64,000 nucleotides of DNA, from the NCBI GenBank assembly GCA_045576455.1, contig JAZNGM010000010.1:1-64000 (forward strand), read 5' to 3'. Both the position numbers and the translations under genes were made by a program. Below the pieces are notes generated by a model that had not been told where the DNA came from, did no database searches, and worked only from the letters and a program-made list of their open reading frames with translations. Origin of the DNA: RGIG4034 sp045576455. Lineage in GTDB: Bacteria > Bacillota > Clostridia > Lachnospirales > Lachnospiraceae. The first letter of the stretch is position 1; each line of letters begins with the position of its first letter. This document shows, piece by piece, positions 60,369 to 64,000 of the stretch.

Positions 60369-61821
60369 AACAGTAATACTGAAGATAAATGACAGTCATA
60401 CGATAGAAATAAATACAGAAACCCTTCAAAAAGACGAAAATCTGTTAAAACTTATGATTAAGCATGGAATTACCGGAGATTTTTGCGGTGGTAACGGTAT
60501 GTGCGCACGATGCAAGGTTAAGTTTCTTACTACAGCACCGTTGCCTACGGCAGTGGAAAGAAGATTGCTTACAGCAGAAGAATTACGGGAAGGATATCGT
60601 CTTTCTTGTTGTGTTACAATCACACCGGTATTAGGCGAAACGATAGAGATAAAAACCGCATTTACAAGACCGGATATTCAAATATTGGATGATTATGCGC
60701 TGCTATTAACGATTAACGAAAAAAAACGCAACAAGGCAGAAGCAGATTATATTATTGCAGATATAGGAACAACAACTATTGCCATGCAGCTTATTTCGGC
60801 AAAAGACATGACCGTTAAGAAAACATATAGGGCATTGAATCCTGAGCGTACTTTCGGTATGGATGTAATTGCACGCATACAGGCGAGTGTACAGGGATTT
60901 AGGGAAGAGATAAAGAATATAATCCGGGAAGAAATCAAAAAAGGTGTCCGTTATCTTTTGGATGGTCATGAAGTGGTGAAAGATATTGAAGTGGTGAAAG
61001 ATATTTATGTAAGTGCCAATGCAACCATGAAGCAGTTGTTTATGGGAAACGATGTATCCGCCATGGGAACCTATCCGTTTATTATAGAACAAACGGTTCC
61101 GGATGTAATAGATTTTAACGGATACCGCCTACATTTTGTGCCGGATGCGGGAACATTTGTCGGTGGAGATATAGTGTCCGGCGTTTATGCACTCGGAATG
61201 CATGTGACTAATGAAGTCAATTTGCTGGTTGATTTGGGGACTAACGGAGAGCTTGTGCTCGGGAGTGCTCAAAAGCTTATGGGAACCGCAACAGCAGCGG
61301 GTCCGGCGTTTGAGAATGCCAAGACTTTTTATGTTCCGGGAAGCGATATTATCCGGATAGTTTCTGATATGCTAAATGAACATATCATTGACTCAGAAGG
61401 TTTATTGATAGAAAAGTATTTTGAAATGGGGTATCCGGTAGATAAAATCACCGTTACGCAGGAAGATATCCGTAATTTGCAAAAGGCGAAGGCAGCAGTC
61501 CGGTGTGGAATCGAGGCTTTAATAAAAGCATACGGGGTAACGGCGGTAGATATTGCGCATGTATATCTTGCGGGCGGTTTCGGACACGGATTAAGTGCCA
61601 AAAGTGCCGTCAGAATAGGTTTGATTCCAACAGAACTGGAAGATAAAATAGTCAGTGTATCCAATACCGCACTCGGCGGGGCGTATATGCTGGGACTGAA
61701 TATGCAAGAAGGTGCATGGCAGGAGGTATGTGATATTGCAGAACGTATACAGGTGATTAATCTTGCAGAGGATACTATGTTTAATGAAAGTTATATGAAT
61801 GCATTAAACTTCCCGCAATAA
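60340..61821 (+). CDS. 2Fe-2S ferredoxin / ASKHA (DUF4445, RACo-like) protein
   Basis: 493 residues. Residues about 8-95 are a plant-type 2Fe-2S ferredoxin with CGGNGMCARCKVKF and the distal Cys in LSCCV. Residues about 120-490 are the ASKHA ATPase part of DUF4445 proteins (ADIGTTTIAMQLI, VDLGTNGELVLG, YLAGGFG). The architecture equals RACo, the reductive activator of corrinoid proteins, though no corrinoid protein or methyltransferase is nearby. TTG 60361, with GAGGAG about 10 bp upstream, is a plausible alternative to ATG 60340. Confidence 0.85.
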   Translation: MMRRKTSLSKTVILKINDSHTIEINTETLQKDENLLKLMIKHGITGDFCGGNGMCARCKVKFLTTAPLPTAVERRLLTAEELREGYRLSCCVTITPVLGETIEIKTAFTRPDIQILDDYALLLTINEKKRNKAEADYIIADIGTTTIAMQLISAKDMTVKKTYRALNPERTFGMDVIARIQASVQGFREEIKNIIREEIKKGVRYLLDGHEVVKDIEVVKDIYVSANATMKQLFMGNDVSAMGTYPFIIEQTVPDVIDFNGYRLHFVPDAGTFVGGDIVSGVYALGMHVTNEVNLLVDLGTNGELVLGSAQKLMGTATAAGPAFENAKTFYVPGSDIIRIVSDMLNEHIIDSEGLLIEKYFEMGYPVDKITVTQEDIRNLQKAKAAVRCGIEALIKAYGVTAVDIAHVYLAGGFGHGLSAKSAVRIGLIPTELEDKIVSVSNTALGGAYMLGLNMQEGAWQEVCDIAERIQVINLAEDTMFNESYMNALNFPQ

Positions 61822-61861
61822 TCATATACTGATACGAAAACATAATTATAAGGTATCTTAT

Positions 61862-62578
61862 GTGAAAAACTCTTCATATTTGAATATAAAACACATACGA
61901 TACGACATGTGTGCTTTGCTTTTTCTCATAGTTATTATGTGTATATGGATTCATAATAATAAGGAAACGTCATATGATGACGTACCTGCGTTTAAGGAAG
62001 AAAACGCCAAAGAGGAATGCGAGGTAAAAAAGATTGCCCTGACCTTTGATGATGGTCCGCATCCGGTGTATACAGAACAACTTTTAGACGGACTTTCGGA
62101 AAGAGGAATCAAAGGAACCTTTTTTCTTTTGGGAAAGCTGTGTGAGTGTTATCCTGAAATAGTTGAACGGATAGCTCAAGAGGGACATATAATAGGAAAT
62201 CATACCTATTCCCATATCCAGTTAACGAAAAATAACTTAGAATTATTTCAGGAAGAACTGATTAAGACAAACGAACTTCTTGAAGCGTTGACGGGGCAAC
62301 CGGTTACGTATGTAAGGCCGCCCTTTGGCGTATGGAATAAAAAACTGGAAGAAAACCTTAATATGATTCCTGTTTTTTGGAACATCGACCCTCTTGACTG
62401 GTGTACGTCAAATTCGGATAATGTATGTTACAGGGTAACCAGTAAGGCAAAGGAAAATGCCATTGTATTGTTACATGACAGTTATAAGTCTACGGTCGAA
62501 GCTACCTTAAAGATAATTGATGAATTGATTTCGGAAGGCTTTGAATTTGTTACGGTGGATGAATTACTATTTGATTAA
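61862..62578 (+). CDS. Polysaccharide deacetylase (NodB homology), membrane-anchored
   Basis: 238 residues starting with GTG 61862, 9 bp after AAGG. One N-terminal helix (residues about 18-33) anchors or exports it. NodB motifs: MT1 LTFDDGPHPV, MT2 HTYSH, MT3 RPPFGVWN, MT4 DPLDW, MT5 VLLHD, giving a full metal site and catalytic residues. Likely removes N-acetyl groups from peptidoglycan or another envelope glycan, similar to PdaA-type proteins of spore formers. Confidence 0.9.
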   Translation: MKNSSYLNIKHIRYDMCALLFLIVIMCIWIHNNKETSYDDVPAFKEENAKEECEVKKIALTFDDGPHPVYTEQLLDGLSERGIKGTFFLLGKLCECYPEIVERIAQEGHIIGNHTYSHIQLTKNNLELFQEELIKTNELLEALTGQPVTYVRPPFGVWNKKLEENLNMIPVFWNIDPLDWCTSNSDNVCYRVTSKAKENAIVLLHDSYKSTVEATLKIIDELISEGFEFVTVDELLFD

Positions 62579-62634
62579 GATAAAAAGTTTAAGATAAAGA
62601 GTTTAGGATAAATAGTTAAGAAACGGAGACAGAG

Positions 62635-63957
62635 ATGGATATTTTTTCTTATATGAGAAATAACAATCTTGAAAAGGAAGCACCGCTTGCCGCAAGAATG
62701 CGTCCGCGTTCTTTGGATGAGGTAGTGGGACAGCAGCATATTATAGGTAAGGATAAGCTTTTATACCGTGCCATTAAAGCGGATAAAATAAGTTCTATTA
62801 TTTTTTACGGACCGCCGGGAACGGGTAAGACAACACTTGCGAAGGTTATAGCCAATACGACCAGTGCGGAATTTACCCAGATTAATGCGACGGTTGCCGG
62901 TAAAAAGGATATGGAGGAAGTTATCGATAAGGCCAAGGATACGTTAGGGATGTTTGGCAAGAGAACGATTCTTTTTATTGATGAGATTCATCGTTTTAAT
63001 AAGGGGCAGCAGGACTATTTACTGCCGTTTGTGGAAGACGGAACCATTATTCTTATCGGCGCTACGACGGAAAATCCGTATTTTGAAGTTAACGGTGCGC
63101 TTATTTCCCGTTCTCAGATATTTGAATTACAACCATTATCCCGTGAGGACGTAAAGCAGCTTATTAACAAAGCACTTACAGATGACGAACGTGGTATGGG
63201 GGCGTATAAAGCGGTTATTGATGAAGATGCGCTTGATTTTCTTGCAGACGTGGCCGGTGGTGATGCAAGGCATGCACTGAATGCAGTTGAACTTGGTGTT
63301 ATGACGACGACACGGAGTGAGGACGGACTGATTCATATTACGTCAGAAGTAGCTTCACAATGTATCCAGAAAAAAGTAATCCGTTATGATAAAACCGGAG
63401 ATAATCATTATGATACAATCTCTGCATTTATAAAGAGTATGCGTGGTTCTGACCCGGATGCGGCAATATATTATCTTGCTAAAATGCTGATGGCAGGAGA
63501 ACAGGTTACGTTTATAGCCCGCAGAATTATGATATGTGCGGCAGAAGATGTAGGAAATGCTGACCCGAATGCCCTTGTGGTGGCAACTAATGCATCACTT
63601 GCCGTAGAACGGATAGGAATGCCGGAAGCCAAGATTATACTTGCCCAGGCAGCAGCCTATGTGGCGTGTGCACCAAAGAGTAATGCGGCAGTATGTGCCA
63701 TTGAAGAAGCCTATGAAACGGTGGAGGCAACCGGAAATCTTCCGATACCGACCCATTTACAGGATGCCCATTATAAAGGCGCTGGTAAGTTGGGACACGG
63801 AGTGGGGTATAAATACGCACATGCCTATGATAAACATTATGTGGAACAGCAGTATCTTCCGTATGAACTGACCGGTAAGGAATTTTACCGTCCGACGGAG
63901 AACGGATATGAAAAGAAAATCAGGGAGCATATGAAATGGCTGAAGTCAAAAGATTAG
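62635..63957 (+). CDS. rarA: Replication-associated recombination protein A (RarA/MgsA)
   Basis: 440 residues. AAA+ clamp-loader-like ATPase: LAARMRPRSLDEVVGQQHI, Walker A GPPGTGKTTLAK, Walker B ILFIDEIHRFNK, sensor 1 GATTENP, and the C-terminal tetramerisation part with DPDAAIYYLAKML and NADPNALVVA. Acts at stalled replication forks. ACGGAGA precedes the ATG. The next gene begins inside its last 22 bases. Confidence 0.95.
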   Translation: MDIFSYMRNNNLEKEAPLAARMRPRSLDEVVGQQHIIGKDKLLYRAIKADKISSIIFYGPPGTGKTTLAKVIANTTSAEFTQINATVAGKKDMEEVIDKAKDTLGMFGKRTILFIDEIHRFNKGQQDYLLPFVEDGTIILIGATTENPYFEVNGALISRSQIFELQPLSREDVKQLINKALTDDERGMGAYKAVIDEDALDFLADVAGGDARHALNAVELGVMTTTRSEDGLIHITSEVASQCIQKKVIRYDKTGDNHYDTISAFIKSMRGSDPDAAIYYLAKMLMAGEQVTFIARRIMICAAEDVGNADPNALVVATNASLAVERIGMPEAKIILAQAAAYVACAPKSNAAVCAIEEAYETVEATGNLPIPTHLQDAHYKGAGKLGHGVGYKYAHAYDKHYVEQQYLPYELTGKEFYRPTENGYEKKIREHMKWLKSKD

Positions 63958-64000
63958 ACAATAAACAACGTTTGTTTCTTATTTCTCTTGATGCGGTCGG
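63936..64000 (+). CDS. Start of an unidentified gene, cut by the window edge
   Basis: ATG 63936 opens a frame reading MAEVKRLDNKQRLFLISLDAV to the end of the window. It overlaps the rarA 3' end by 22 bp; CAGGGAG lies 10 bp upstream. Too short to identify. Confidence 0.55.
   Translation, partial: MAEVKRLDNKQRLFLISLDAV

Overview
The window looks like a chromosome segment of a low-GC, spore-forming Firmicute, most likely a Lachnospiraceae member (genus not resolvable by eye). Support: an alpha/beta small acid-soluble spore protein, a SpoIID-like protein, a DUF4250 gene, a tig-clpP-clpX-lon-engB block, tRNA genes without encoded CCA, and abundant AGGAGG-type ribosome binding sites.

Layout. 1-1014: 3' end of a 23S rRNA gene and eight tRNA genes, closed by a terminator. 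1107-8595: accessory region with a NUDIX hydrolase, a cas1 reading frame broken by one nonsense codon, cas2, and then eight 36-bp (one 35-bp) direct repeats. The repeats are all in the same orientation, have GTTGAA...TTCAAC ends and begin 66 bp after cas2. They behave like a CRISPR array (R1-R5 identical, R6-R8 diverged), but the 'spacers' are 212 to 1922 bp long and hold truncated toxin tips, immunity-like genes, duplicated holin-like 5' ends, a membrane protein, a complete sigma factor gene and a 53-bp minisatellite. No cas9 or tracrRNA is visible. This is the most unusual part of the window.

8592-14641: merR-cysK (minus strand) facing a DUF1700-type membrane protein, an Asn/Ser-rich small protein, an RlmL-type rRNA methyltransferase, an amidase, RdgB and a YfcE-type phosphoesterase. 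14694-15394: a consensus promoter, six tRNAs and a terminator. 15492-21307: three consecutive envelope or secreted proteins. 21446-28663: MATE transporter, tRNA-Leu, a yybP-ykoY-type (Mn2+) riboswitch before a CaCA-family exchanger, glycogen phosphorylase plus 4-alpha-glucanotransferase, and a CYTH protein. 28801-32136: DJ-1-like protein, spore protein, and an ABC importer whose permease and ATPase are one polypeptide.

32233-41771: protein quality control and housekeeping (tig, clpP, clpX, lon, engB, AI-2E-type permease, truA, deoC, cdd). 41802-46234: CoiA-like protein and a metal-efflux operon (ArsR regulator with palindromic operator, separate HMA chaperone, P1B ATPase, ICMT-like methyltransferase). 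46355-51586: BspA-type lipoprotein, glyA, a diacylglycerol-kinase-type lipid kinase and a PAP2-like membrane protein. 51687-55946: an apparent arginine-leader attenuator, argS, a second HAM1-family protein with a repetitive tail, a 13-copy 53-bp minisatellite related to the one in the CRISPR-like region, and a methyltransferase. 56170-64000: clpB, a SpoIID/PG-binding protein, DUF4250, a RACo-like 2Fe-2S/ASKHA protein, a polysaccharide deacetylase, rarA and the start of one further gene.
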